From the NCBI GenBank assembly GCA_009741485.1, contig CM019216.1, forward strand, positions 25,448,947 to 25,512,946: DNA of 64,000 nucleotides, given 5' to 3'. The DNA comes from Malurus cyaneus samueli (taxonomy: Eukaryota; Chordata; Aves; Passeriformes; Maluridae). Shown here piece by piece: positions 1 through 12,058 of the stretch. Every line of letters begins with the position of its first letter. Position 1 is the stretch's first letter. The notes beneath the pieces were generated by a model. It ran no database searches. It was not told where the DNA came from and was given only the letters and a program-made list of their open reading frames with translations. Both the position numbers and the translations under genes were made by a program.

Positions 1-77
1 AAAAAATCCCCAAAAAAGGAACCCCCGGGCAAAAAAGGAAAAGGGGAATATAAAATTTTTTGTTTTTTTTTTTTTAA
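1..77. other. Low-complexity window edge
   Basis: The first bases are short homopolymer blocks of A, C and G followed by a T run, unlike the ordinary AT-rich sequence that starts near position 80. This looks like a low-quality contig edge or an assembly artefact rather than biological sequence, but no quality data are available to confirm it. Confidence 0.5.
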
Positions 78-1508
78 TTTATCCCTTTAAAAAGTAAATA
101 AAATACTTAACTTCAGCACACATATATACAGAAAACCCTAAATTCACATAGAAATTCTGACCAGGAATACAGATTTGAGATTGTCATGCATGTAAAGTCT
201 TGTCTGTTTGATTTTAGGTTCAAGCACTTGGAGTTTAATCTCTTGACTGCTAGAGACAGAATGCGCTCAGTACAATAAACATCTCAAAATTTCTTATTAT
301 GCTCACTCATTCACTCAATTATTTTTCTAGTTTACTTTTCATATCTTCTGACTCACACTCTTTTATATTTTTTTTTTTTTGTGAAAATACACTATGACAA
401 AATGTAGGACTGGAACTTTTGCCCAGTCTTCTTTTTATTGTAAGAATAGTCTCTGTCCCTCTCTTTGATATATATTGCAGATCACACTTGTCAATGAAAT
501 AATTCTTCCAGTGTTCTACTCCGGTGTTATAATACATATAGATATCATATGTAATTAAATAGAAGATTTACAAAGACACTTTACTTAGGTGACATTTCTC
601 TCCTAAACCCCTTTTAAAAAATCAATACTGAAAAACCCCAAAATACCAAACAATAAGTGAAAATAACCCCACAAAAATATCAAAAACATAGGTCTAAAAG
701 GACTCTCAAAGCATGAGGTAATTAATATAATAGTAATTAAAGAATTAAAATGTTTGAATTTTTTTCAATTCAAATAACCTCTGTCTTCCATGTGTTTAAT
801 TTTAAAGTCAGTTTTATTAATATTATTTTCTGCTACTTTGATGTTGTTTTTTTTTTTTTCTGTAGAAGATTTTACCTTAAAATCCTCCTGCTTATTAAAA
901 TGGTTCTTTTGCACAGCATTACCGTAAGTCTTTATTAGGGTATCAGTTCATGCTTGTGCTTTTCTCTATATTCTAATATCCAACCTGTTTAAAGTTAGGT
1001 AGATTCTTTTGCATAAAGGCCCAAAGACATCCTTTCCATGGGTCCATCTCATTACTAACCCTGTGAATAATTTCTCACCTTGATCATCTGAAATACTGTT
1101 TCCACTTATGTCCATGAAATGCAACAAGGCCTTTCTGATAGTCATCCAAAAACTTAACAAAAAGCTTTTTTCCTATTCTGTCACTTCTATTTTAAAACTC
1201 TTCTTTTGCATTGTTCTATTGACTGTTTTTCTGTCAGGGAAATAGTAGTAGGCTTCCTATCATCCCAGTCAAGTATCTTACAAAATGGATCAGCTCCCAG
1301 TTATTATCCAATATCAATAGGATGATTCTTGTCTATGACTACCAGTTCAGTCTATCTCCATGAACTTAGGGGGAAAAAAAAAGAACAATGATAATTATTA
1401 TGAGACAGAAGCTACAAGAGTTCCAAAAGGAGGTGGGAAATTACTCTAACCTACTTTGCTGATGTTTTAACAAATGATTCCCATGAGCACCTGCCAACAC
1501 ATCACATA
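78..1508. other. Unique AT-rich DNA, no gene seen
   Basis: Ordinary AT-rich non-coding sequence with short T runs (about 367-380 and 847-859). Open frames are at most about 70 codons, have no recognisable domain and occur at chance density. Confidence 0.6.
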
Positions 1509-1590
1509 GACTAACGCAGTAAGGTTTGACTTTAAACCCACTAACGCAGTGGGTTTGACTTTCTTTCTGACTAATTCAGTTCTCATGAAA
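1509..1590. repeat. 30-bp tandem repeat, about 2.5 units
   Basis: The 10-mer ctaacgcagt occurs at 1511-1520 and again at 1541-1550, and a diverged copy (ctaattcagt) follows at 1571-1580, giving an exact 30-base period. The first two units also share the downstream gtttgacttt. Between them, aaaccca (1534-1540) and tgggttt (1550-1556) form a 7-bp inverted repeat around a 9-base loop. Confidence 0.75.
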
Positions 1591-2359
1591 TGGGAATTAA
1601 GTCATAAGAAATATGCAAGCTCTTTGATAAGTGAAAATAATTTAATCTTCACCTACTTTTAAGTCAACTGTGGCAGTACATGACCTATAAGATAATATTT
1701 GCTGAAAAATGTTTCATTTTTTTTTTCTAAATATACTCTGTGAAATGGAAACTATTCCCTTCTACTGCCATCTTAGAGAAAAGAGAATTTCTTAAAGGAT
1801 TGCTCTAGTTATTTTTTCTAACCATTTCATCTTTTATATTAATATTATACATTTAATCACTTATTTAAAGAAATATTTTTTCTTTATTTTTCCCTTTGCA
1901 GAGCTAATAGACTAACATAAAGAACTAACATCCTTTATCCACACAGGCAAAGTGCTAGTTATTCACCATGATCATGTATTAGAAAATACTCAGTTGCTGA
2001 AAGTATTTTCCCCTCAGCATTTAAACTGTCAGCAAAACGATATCATCTATGTACCAAAAAGAAAAAAACAACCGAAAAAACACAGCACCCACACCTACGC
2101 CCCTAAAACAAGCCTGAAATCTTAAGAAAACCCTGGCACCAAATTTACTTTTAACACAGAATATACACTTTTAGATTGTTTGTCATCCTTGTGGCTGTAC
2201 AAATAAAGTAATTTTAACAGAGAACTACTGTTAGTTTAGGGAAAATAGTAATTATATTTCATTATTGAAAGGTAATGGATCAAAAAAAAAAAAAAAACCA
2301 TTCTTACTGAATTTTCTTAAAGAGAAAGACTAAACTCTGCATTTTTCTTTATTTTGGAA
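1591..2359. other. Unique AT-rich DNA, no gene seen
   Basis: Non-coding AT-rich sequence with an A/C-rich patch near 2060-2130 and an A run at about 2282-2297. I recognise no gene or mobile element here. Confidence 0.55.
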
Positions 2360-2605
2360 ATCATAGAATCCTAGAACCGTAGAATATCTCAAATTGGAAA
2401 AGACTCATAAGGATTGAGAATTTAACTGTGTGTTTCTCCTAGGACACCTAAAACCAAACCATATGGCTAAGACCGTTGTCCAGACTACCCTTGAACTTTG
2501 ACAAGCTTATTGCCATGACCACATTCCTGGGAAGCCTGCTCCAGTGACTGCCCACCATCTGTCTCAGTGAAGAACCTTTCTTTAATGCCCAAATATGGAT
2601 AGAGT
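2360..2605 (-). mobile_element. CR1 LINE 3' fragment
   Basis: The left edge reads atcatagaatcctagaa followed by a diverged ttggaaaagac. This is the reverse complement of the CR1 3' terminus (attctatgattctatgat). Rightward it continues with the usual CR1 3' region, including the 'cctgctccagtgactgcccacca' type segment and 'agaacctttctttaatgccc'. It is a 5'-truncated, substantially diverged copy, as is normal for CR1 in birds, and carries no coding capacity. Confidence 0.85.
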
Positions 2606-3813
2606 TGCTGATATCCTACTTATGTTAATCTCTATATATAATAATAAAATATTCTTAGATATTTTTGTTTTCTAAGCTGGATATTAACCAATGAAAATAG
2701 GTTTTATAGCACAAAGAATGTTTTTCAAATGACTCTGTTTAATTTTTAAAGGTTATCACTCAAGTAGCTATTCCAGATCTCATAATTGACAAGTAAACAT
2801 TTGACCCCTTTGCAGGAGAAGAATGTAGTTTTCACAACTGTCGGAAAAATACAATATTTTTTTTTTCCAAAAGTTGTTGGTTTATGAATTACACATAAAT
2901 TATTATAAATAATTATGGATTTTAATGCTTTACTGTAACTGGAACACATTTTTCTTAAAATTGCAAAATCACTTGGAAATGAATAGAAACATCCAGTGAT
3001 GAGATAAAGTGTAATAATAAAGGAGACATAAAGGGGTGTGTGATGGAATTGTCTTTTTCACAATCTTTAATATTTAAAACACTCATAACAATTCAATGTA
3101 TTATATTTATTAAAACAATAATTATAGAATGAAAATTGTGCATTTAAAGTGTATTCAGAAATCACCATCAACCTCAACTTTTAAATAATTTGAGCATAAA
3201 GAGTTAAAAGTTTTTCGTTTTTTACACTAATTATTTTTAATAATTATATTCCTGTTACAGTACCAGAAAGGTATCATGAGAGAGCTTTTATAACAAAAAG
3301 ACAATGAGCATTATCTTGCATTGGAAAGTGCTATTCCACATTTATAATCACTCTCTGAAAATAATTATGAATCACTGCATTGTTTCTATGCATGCAAATA
3401 TTTGCAAGGTATCTGAAATGTCATAATTTTAATTCAGCTCTTCCAAACTACCTCAATAGTTTCCATAGTCTTAGCTATTAAAAGTGGAAAATCAAATTTT
3501 TAGGTAATAAGCAGTCATTAGCCCATTAGTGCTTTCTTGTGCTTAAAATAAATATGCTTTTTATTGCATCTCGGTTATGTTGTAGCAATGAGAAAAACCC
3601 TTTTCTATGGAAGTAGAAAAGTACCAGTAAACTGTGGTATAATCATTAGGTTCATTGACAGCATGTGTACACCATAGAGCTGTAGGCTCTGGGGAAGTAA
3701 CTGGAATTTTAAAGTTCTGCTTTTCACTTGCTAAGTCATCAAAATTTTCTTTAGACATCAGATTCTTCTGACTCCTAATGAGCAAGTCACTATGTTTTAC
3801 CTAAGTGAAGGGT
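2606..3813. other. Unique AT-rich DNA, no gene seen
   Basis: AT-rich sequence without a recognisable repeat. The open frames are short and show no family resemblance. Confidence 0.55.
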
Positions 3814-4330
3814 TGTCATGTTCAAACCCCAGCCAGCAGCCAAATCCAATACAGCTTCTCACTCACTCCCTCATCAAGGGGTTGGGGAGAGTATCAGAAG
3901 GGTAATAGCTGGAAAACTTGTGGGTTGAGACAAAGGGAATTTGATAGGGAAAGGAAAAATTGTGCACATATGCAAAGCAAAACAAGGAATTAATTCCCAT
4001 GGACAGGCAGATGTTCAGCAATCCCCAGGAGACCCGGACACCATCACCCATAATGGTTATTTGGGCAGAAAAGCATCACGACTCCGAACACCTCCCCCTT
4101 CCCCTTCTTCCCCCTCACTGCACATACCAAGCACAATGCCATACATAATGCAATACCCCTTTGGTCACTTGGGGTCAGCTGTCCTGGCTGTGTTCCCTCT
4201 CAGCTTCCCATGCACCCCCAACAACCACACTAGATGAAAAAAGGAATGTCTGGAAAATGTGTTGCACAAAGTGGAGTGTGCAAGATCATTATCACAACTT
4301 GAGAGACAAACAATAGTATTGTTTCAACAT
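3814..4330 (-). mobile_element. Avian endogenous retrovirus LTR (solo, degenerate)
   Basis: The segment opens with tgtcatgttcaaaccccagcc. This is a diverged form of the TGTCGTGGTTTAACCCCAGCC edge of a common avian ERV LTR. Further family hallmarks follow in order: a 'cttgtgggttgagacaaag' block, 'gcaaagcaaaacaaggaatt', 'ggacaggcagatgttcagca', and 'tttggtcacttggggtcagctgtcctggctgtgt'-type sequence. The transcribed sense is taken as the minus strand because the reverse complement gives the R/U5-like 'tctcaacccacaag' order. The right end is weak and approximate. No internal retroviral sequence is attached, so this is a solo or truncated LTR. Confidence 0.75.
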
Positions 4331-7180
4331 TGAGCATTATCAATATGTATAACCAAAGAGCTTCCTGATGCTGCAGAAATCATAAAACTTAAATGTTCAA
4401 TTCTAAAAAAAGTCCTGCTACACTAGGCACAGCAGAATTTGTTCACATCCACTACTTTATTTTTATTGCATTTTCTGCATTTCCTTCTGCTTCTCTGACT
4501 TGATTGATCTCAGCTCTGTTATGCCAAGATTTACATTAGCCAAGGAGCTGGACATGAGCACTTTACAGCTGGCGTATGGTCAGCATAGGTGAATGCCATA
4601 AGATGTAGAAATATGTTCTATTTTCATTAAATAGCAAAACTGTCACTGTTTTTAAAAGAGCCAGGGCTTTGGTCACAGATAAGTCTACCTTATAGACATC
4701 ATTTCTGTGTATAAAAATCACCAGACTGTGACATAAAAATAACTGTTAACAGTGGTACATTACAATGAATGTTTAAAGAATGGCCTTTTTTTTTCTCTTC
4801 TTTCTCATATTGCATACCCAATCAAAAATTAGTATCTTTGAATTTCATAGTTTGTTGAGAAAATTATCTCATTTTTTAAAAATTGTTTTTACTATCTATT
4901 CTGGAAGTTTCTCTTAGAAACTGCCAAGTAAATGTCTGCTGCTCCATTAAAGAAGCCTACACTTACATTCTGCAGGCATCAGTTTTATTTTACTCTCAAA
5001 TTCCTAATGGAGTTTAAAATTAAAATTAATGTTTCTGTTTACTTTCCAGTATATTCAAAATCCTAATCAATGATGTCAACACATCTCAGTAACAGTGTTT
5101 CTCTATTAATGTCTGATAAAGGCAGTAAAGGAAGCATGGGGCACTGTTCAGTAGGCCAGTCATTGGAGGATATTTTTTGTGTTGTCAGCTGTGAACCAAC
5201 TGAGCTGTAATAAATAGTACAATTAGTGGAAATAAAATAACACACTGACAAGACTGAAATGATATTGAGCAGGACACTTTGCAAATGCATAATCATTTAC
5301 CCAAGACGATTAGAATATGAATAGAAAGCAGAAAACAACAGCCTATTCAGCAATTAAAGACATTCTTGGTCTCCCAAACCCATCATAGCTTTATGTCTTC
5401 TAAAAGCTCTTTATCTAACAGTGCAATGTTCTACCTTCCCTGAGTGCCTTTCTACTCATATTTTCCTGAATGCCTGCTTTTGATACATTGCATCATTCGC
5501 AAATGTTGATCAGCTATCACTTAAAACTTTTCTTAAGAAAAAAAATATCTTTTACATGTACTTCTGAAGCTGTCTCTCCATCATTTAATCTTTATAACAC
5601 TGTATATGGACTATGTTTCCTCCATTGACATTGCTTATGCAGCAGCTGTTTTGTACAAGTCTCATGTTCTCAAGGTCTTTTCTGTCACTAGCACGCTTAT
5701 CTTAGATGTACATTGCCTTTGTTGATTTCAGTTTAGTGAATCTGCTCAAATCAGTTGATAATCTGGTTCTAAACATTTGTGATCAACGTAAGAAAAATAT
5801 TTTCTGGGGAAACAACTAGTAACAGGCATTTAAGCATAAGCTTTTCTTTTAAAATACAATTTAAAATATGATTTATATTGAATATTTATTTGGAAAAGAG
5901 AAAAAAGATGAAATAAATTTTCTACCTCTTCTACACAGCAAATTTAAATAATGAATCCTCAGGGAATTTGACTATGTTGTATTACATTTACATAAGAAAT
6001 ATTGTAAGTTAAATTTTACTTCATTATTTTGTGAATTAAGCATTTACATTACTATCATCTGTAAGTACTATGACGTACCTGCCACTTCACTCCTCTATTA
6101 GTTTTAGGAGTTGTGGGGTTTTTTCCCATGGATCTTAAGCTTAGAGATCTTTTAATTTACCAATAAAATCTCCTAGAAATTCTGCATTAATCTATACTGT
6201 ACATCAGATTCAGTCTGAGCTAGCATTTCCTGAGATATATGAATATTGTGCAATGTTCTCAGGACATTAACAGAATTTACAAGGTCAGAATACTCTTCAG
6301 CTGTCATGATGGTTAAGGAAAACAGCCCCCATTGATGTACCCTTTAAAAGTAGCTAAAAGCCAAAGAGAGAATTGAATTTGTGCAGCATGCTTTTGACCG
6401 ATATGCCTGCTGGCCGTAAAGCCTTTGATACAGCCACTAGAACTTTCATTTTCAATCCTATTAGGGAAGTCTTGCAAAAACTTTCTTAAATTTTACTTCA
6501 GTGGATTGCAAATCAAAATCTAAAAAGAATGCAAAATATAGCAGATGACTATTTGGCTTTAATGTTGAAACTTATTGATATTCTAATTAAATTTAATGAA
6601 TAACTTAACCTCACTTAAAACACAGAACAATAGCACAAAGAAATTAGTCATTACTATGCAATAAAATAAATATTATAATAAAAATATTTATCAAGGTATG
6701 TATAAAGTTTAAAATAACCAATTTTAAACTAGTAATTAACTGATGTCTACTAGTATTGGATATTTATTCTAAAAGAACACATTGAAGTACAATACAAAAT
6801 AAATCACTAATGCTTTCTAGCAATGTATTCAATATAACTGGGTTCTCAGCATAGCTCATATTCATCAGATCACAACTGACAGAAGAAAATATCATAGATC
6901 TCAAATCTCAGAAAAGAAATTTAAGAAATGTATATTAATAGGTAAATGCATGCAGAACTAATGATACTTAGTGAAATTTTATAACCCTGTGCATTAAATA
7001 TTTCCATTTTCAACATAGACCTCTCCTAATTGCAGTCAGAACTGAAACACATTAGATGAGGGGAAAATCAAGATTAAGTTGCTACTGTGAGTCTCTCTTG
7101 CAGGTCCAGTTTCTATCCTCATACTTTTGTCACCAAGGTCCCTTGTTAGATAACAAGTCTAAAATTGGTTTGGTAACAAT
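4331..7180. other. Unique AT-rich DNA, no gene seen
   Basis: Long AT-rich stretch with no identifiable transposon or gene. The moderately complex patches around 4500-4620 and 5380-5760 could be very old repeats or conserved sequence; I cannot classify them. Confidence 0.5.
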
Positions 7181-7199
7181 TATTAAATCTGGTCTTGGT

Positions 7200-7720
7200 T
7201 TACTTGATTATTGCACAGAGTAAGTGCAAGTGCTTTCAATAAAGAGAACTATTCCCTTGATTAATGTTCAGTGCCTGTGATTTGTGACAGGCTTTACTTG
7301 GTGGCCATGTAAGTAGACTTAAACATAACGGCTCTGATTACAGCACAAAGAAATCTTTCCTTCTTCCGATTTTTTTTTTTTTGTACGTTTTTCTATTATC
7401 TATGTATTAAATCTGTTTCATCTGATTAGGAAAAAAAAGTTCTTATTAGAAGAATGTGGCATCTTATCAAAACGGGAATGTAACCAAGAGAGAAATAATT
7501 CCACATATGTTTTTGTCAACTAGAGATAAACCAGCCCATTGATTAGCTGGGAGACCAGCACACAGTCAGCTGTGATTAGCTGCATAACTTCTCCACATTA
7601 AACTGGCATGACTTTTCTTACCATATAAAGACCATTTCTTCATGAAGAAGGAGTATCTCTCAAAACCGTCTTTAGATATTGTGAATTCAGTAACTCTGAG
7701 CTCTGCTCATTCCTTTGGCC
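7200..7720. promoter_or_regulatory. Candidate conserved non-coding element
   Basis: This patch is free of simple repeats and transposon signatures and is dense in homeodomain-like cores: ttgattagctggg near 7540, tgtgattagctgcat near 7571, and caggctttacttggtggcc near 7288. The texture resembles vertebrate conserved non-exonic elements. Without cross-species alignment this is only inference. Confidence 0.2.
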
Positions 7721-8039
7721 AGTAACACATGCAAATCATGTCAGAGGGAGCAAAAGCTAAGCACCTTTCCTCATTTCATTTAGATCAAACTGAATGAATC
7801 TGTATTTTATTACCAAAAGGAAGAATGCAGTGGAAGGGCTAATTCTTTACAAATTATTGAAATCTCAGACAACATTGTGGATTAATGATTGACAAGATTT
7901 TAGTTAGATAACACACTTGCAGTCTTACAGAGACAAGCCAAGGGCTCATCTGGCAATAGAAGTCAAAAGGGAAACACCATAGAAATATCCCAAAAGAATT
8001 GAGGGATGCTCCTCTAGGAAGGAGGCACAGCCAAGAGCC
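7721..8039. other. Unique sequence, no gene seen
   Basis: Non-coding sequence leading into the CR1 element. Nothing recognisable was found. Confidence 0.5.
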
Positions 8040-8740
8040 CAGCTTAGGTACTGTTGTACCAATTCATGCAGCATGGGCAACAAACAGAAGGAGTTAAAAG
8101 CTAACAACCATGCTGCTAGAAAACTGTGACCTTGTCACCATTACTGAAACTTGATGGAACTAATTCCATGCCTGAGTGCTGATTGTTGATGTCTACAGGC
8201 TATTTAGAAGAGACAGGGGAGGAAGGAGAGGTGGAGAGGTTGGCCTCTGCATAAGGAGTGGATTGGTGTGAAGAGTTGTCTCTGAAGGACAGCTGGGAGC
8301 AGTTCAAAAGCCTGTGGGCAAGAATCAGAGACCAAGGCAACAAAGGAAACATTTTGATCAGTGTCTGCTACAGGCCCTTGATCAAGGGGACCCTACTGTA
8401 GAAGCCTTCGTGCTCCAGCTAAAGGAGGCATCACGTTCACAGGCTCTTCTCCTCCTGGGGGGCTTCAACCACCTGATATCTGCTGGGAAAGTAGCACAAC
8501 AAGCTGTAGGCAATCCACAAGATGCCTGAGGAAAAAAAGAAAAACAAAATACCAAACAAACCAAAACCATGAGGCAATAACTTCCTGACCCAGGTAATAG
8601 ACAGCCCTGCCACAGGGAATGTGATACTGGTTCTGATGTCTGCCAATGCAAGTGAGACAGTTGGGAACATCAAGATTGGAGTTAGCCTAGGCTGCAGTGT
8701 TCATGCTTTGATGGGGTTCGCAATCCTGAGGGAGCCTACA
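8040..8740 (+). mobile_element. CR1 LINE, ORF2 endonuclease-domain fragment (decayed)
   Basis: Translated pieces match the CR1 ORF2 apurinic-type endonuclease in the correct order. DLVTITET is encoded at 8128-8151, with a stop where the following Trp is expected. A 'GYRLFRRDRQGRRGG'-like region follows near 8199-8240. A 'VCYRP' and 'EASRSQAL' region covers about 8362-8450, then a GDFNHPDICW-like segment (now GGFNH with a frameshift) near 8458. A 'SLGCSDHE'-like segment (SLGCSVH, with the Asp lost and the His kept) lies near 8683. Stops and frameshifts make it non-functional. An A/C-rich patch at 8530-8570 interrupts it. Confidence 0.85.
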
Positions 8741-9050
8741 AGGAAGATGAGAAATTATTTACAAGAGCATTTAGTGATAGAACAAAGGGAATGAGCTTCA
8801 AGCTGAGAGCAAGTTTAGATTAGATATGAGGAAGAAATTCTCTATTGTGGAAGTGGTGAGGCAGTGGAACAGGTTGCCCAGAGAAGCTGTGGATGCCCCA
8901 TGTCGGGAAATGTTCAAGACAACCTTGGATGGGGCACTGAGAAACCTGATCTAGTGAAGAGTGTCCTTGTCCATGGCAGAGGGGTCAGAACCAGATGATA
9001 TTTAAGGTCCCTTCAAATCCAAACCATTCTATGGCTCTGTGATTCTGTGT
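8741..9050 (+). mobile_element. CR1 LINE 3' region joined to the endonuclease fragment
   Basis: This is the standard CR1 3' segment. It has 'gcttcaagctgagagcaagtttagattagatatgagg', 'gcagtggaacaggttgccca', 'agagaagctgtggatgcccc', then a 3' end resembling 'ggtcccttcaaatccaaaccattctatggctctgtgattctgtg'. It follows the endonuclease C-terminus directly, so the reverse-transcriptase part of ORF2 is missing. The simplest reading is one CR1 copy with an internal deletion of the RT domain at about 8740. Two adjacent insertions are the alternative. Confidence 0.85.
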
Positions 9051-9944
9051 TAATGTCGGAAGGTCAGACCCACCTGGGCTTAGATGTTTATTTTTATCTT
9101 CTAACTCCTTTTGTTAAGGCAGTAACTCTAAGAAATAACTTTGAAAAAACCCTCTTGTCTTGTACACACAATGTTGTTGATTTACAATGGCAATAAGTTT
9201 TGATCTTAAAAAACCCAGGAAGTTTATGCTATTTGCACTAAGTTTTCAGGAGGGATAATAAATGCTTGCTTTTAAATGCTAGTATGTGATTTAAAAATCA
9301 CAACACATTAAAATATAAAATACTAAGTTAAGATATTTATTAAAATATTGATTGAAGGAAAGACTGAGAACCCACTTCCCGTGTATGCATGCTTGGCAGA
9401 GATTTGGGTCTGAGCCAGTGGAAATCTGTTCTAATAGCCCTGAAGGAGATAAAGTTGTCTAGAAGGATTTTTCTTTTTTTGTTTGTTTGAGTTTGCAATA
9501 ACAGGGCAGTGATCTCCATTGAATATCTGAAAGACAAATTGGTCTCATCATGAAAAATAAACTCTGGATGTCTAAATACAGAAATTAATCATGTGAGTTG
9601 CAGATTGTTTTACATTCTCATATAAACAATTACTGTTTGTATATCAACTTGATTCTGCAATTGTAATTCTTCACATATCCTTATGCTTGATGTTTCAGAA
9701 CAATGATTGCTACAAGATTTTTAGAATGTCTCATTATTGCAAGCTAAGAAAACTATTCATTTTGCATTTGAGAAGCTGCATAACTGCAAGATAAGGACAA
9801 GTAGCAGTTTCATAGAAATTAATATGAGGAAATAATGAAGCTACATCAAACTTTTATTTACCACTGCAGAAAGACAGTCAATGTGTTGACAGATAATTCT
9901 GGGAAAATAAACAATGTCTACAAGGTGTGGAAAGGGAATCTTCT
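9051..9944. other. Unique AT-rich DNA, no gene seen
   Basis: AT-rich sequence without a recognised element. Short open frames only. Confidence 0.55.
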
Positions 9945-10440
9945 CTGCTTTACATTGCTGAGGTCTGTGCTGGGGAGCTGCATTCAGATCTGGACACTGT
10001 GCAGCTTGAAAGAGCTCAGCTCATGGATCAAAATGATGCTAATGTAAATTAGCAATTACATAGAAATAAAATGTATGAGAGCAGGTTTAGAAAGGAACTC
10101 ACTGCATTTCTAAAACTAAAGACTGAGTACAGAAATGTTGCTGCTCTCCCAATTCATCAAAGGCTATTGCTATGGGGAAGGGAATAAAATGTTCTTTATA
10201 TCTATATTAAATGGGTTTTTCAAACAGAGCAAAGCAGATTCAGGTTACAGTCTAAAAATGGTTTTCTGATGGTAACAATAATGAAACACTGGAATAATTT
10301 AATATGAGTAGACTGTGGATGCCTTTAAACAAAGGTTAAGTAAATATCTATAGGTTAGTTCATGGCTAGAGTGTATATTGCCTGAGATCTGAATAGTGAA
10401 CAAGGTGACATTCCAATCCCCTGTCATTCTGTGCAAGCCA
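9945..10440 (+). mobile_element. Old, strongly diverged CR1 LINE 3' fragment
   Basis: The order of weak matches follows a CR1 3' part. It runs 'agctgcattcagatctggacac' near 9974, 'gagcaggtttagaaagga' near 10078, then 'gattcaggttacag' with 'gaaacactggaata' near 10230-10300. It continues with 'gatgcctttaaacaaaggttaagtaaatatc' near 10318 and finishes at 'cattccaatcccctgtcattctgtg'. Divergence is clearly higher than in the 8.0-9.05 kb copy, so this is an older insertion. The 5' half is tentative. Confidence 0.6.
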
Positions 10441-11505
10441 TACAGAAACCTACACAGAAGAACAGAAGTTTGCCTAAGTGTATTCCAGACAGATGGGGTG
10501 GGGGGAAGAGGGAGTGAACCAAAACCAACCTAGAAGATGTATTAACATATTCTATATGTCATGGCTCACATTTCATTATCAGATCATTGAGCTTCTGCCA
10601 GTGAAAACTGTTAGTATTGGTGACTTGTTTGAAATGCAAGTGTGTTTGTATTTACATAATAGGCACATGATGAGAGAATAAGAAAAATATGTAGTGGCAG
10701 GAGCTACGGCAAAATAAACCAGCTTCCATTGGCAAAAGGATTAATAGTCAGATACTTAATTTTTGCTTGGTGTTCTTGCGTCCACGTAATTTTTAAAGCA
10801 CACAATTCCATCTAGATATGAGTTTTTATTTTCCCATAGATAAATGTTAGACAACTGCACCTTCTTTTTGCTTTTTGCCTTTGAGGATTTGGTCCAATCG
10901 GCATATAAATATAAATCTTACACAACAGTTAATACAACCCAAGCACAAGTCAGGGCTCCTGAACAGTAACTTTCAGATGTTTTTGAAATGCTTCAACACT
11001 GAGCTAGAGTTTATTTCAGATATAAAATAGATAGAACAGGTGCTATCAAACAGTTTTATTTCCTTTGTGACATAAAGCCTCAAACCCATGAATGAAAGTC
11101 TAGGTCTTTCCAAATAGTAAACTTGCTGAGAAATGGATTGAAAAGGTTTACGGCGATAACCTCAAGGCATAAAGGAGACAGTGCTATAGAGAGAAATATG
11201 GAAAAATCCAGCCAGACTCAATGTGGAAACAAAATTGCACAATTCTATATTTTAGATGGGTTTTAGGAAAGAAAAATTTCCGTATCATACAATTTTTCCT
11301 GATAATGGAAACTTTAAAGAACAATAAAACAAATTTCACAATGAAGAAATATTTTCTAAAAAAAAACAAAACAAAACCCTCACACATTCTAAATGTTATA
11401 ATTCAAAATTGTTAGAGCAAGGAAAATAATTTTTCTTCAAATAATTCTTTGAATTTACTATTTATTTTGATGCACCTTAACATAAATATATTGAAGAAAA
11501 AAATC
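10441..11505. other. Unique AT-rich DNA, no gene seen
   Basis: AT-rich sequence with no recognised repeat. A run of overlapping open frames on both strands at 11184-11415 comes from A/T-rich composition and has no coding signature. Confidence 0.55.
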
Positions 11506-11507
11506 TG

Positions 11508-12058
11508 TATGCAAGGACCCACACTGGAGCAGGCTGTGCCTGAAGGACTGCACTCCATGGAAGAGTGATCCATGTTGCAGCAGTTTGAAAACTGTTGGAG
11601 TGAGTGGAGAACTATTACCCATGGGATGGTCTCATGTTGCAGAAGTTCATGGAGGACTGTCTCCCATGGGAGGGCCTCACACTGGAGCAGGGGAAGGACT
11701 CCTCTCCCTGAGCAGTGGCAGAAACCACTTATGATGAAATGACCATGATCCCCCATTCCCTGAACTGCTGGGAGGAGGAGCTATAGCTGGGAAAGAGGGA
11801 GGAATGAGGGAAAGGTGCTTTTAAGATTTGTTTTAACATCTTATTATCTTGCTCTGATTTCGTTAGTTATAAATTCAGTTCATATCCCCAAGCTGAGTCT
11901 GTTTTGCCCATGTTTGTATTTGGTGAGTGATCTCTCTCTGTCCTTATCTGAACTCATGAACATTTTGTTATATTTTCTCTCCCCGGTCCAGCTGTGGAGG
12001 GGTGTGATAGCATGGTTTTGGTAGGAGCCTGGCATCCAAACAGGGACAACTCAACACA
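11508..12058 (+). mobile_element. Avian ERV LTR (5'-truncated)
   Basis: The left part consists of diverged repeats of the type 'ggacccacactggagcagg' and 'ggaggactgtctcccatgggagg'. Next comes a block with 'gatgaaatgaccatgatcccccattccc', then 'gctttt-aagatttgttttaacatcttattatcttgctctgattt'. The U5-like tail reads 'aagctgagtctgttttgcccatg', 'ggtgagtgatctct', 'gtccagctgtggagggg' and 'ctggcatccaaacagggacaactcaacaca'. The terminal CA is at 12057-12058. This is a GC-richer island in AT-rich DNA. Related copies lie at 38181-38369 and 60671-61435. No internal retroviral genes are attached. Confidence 0.8.
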
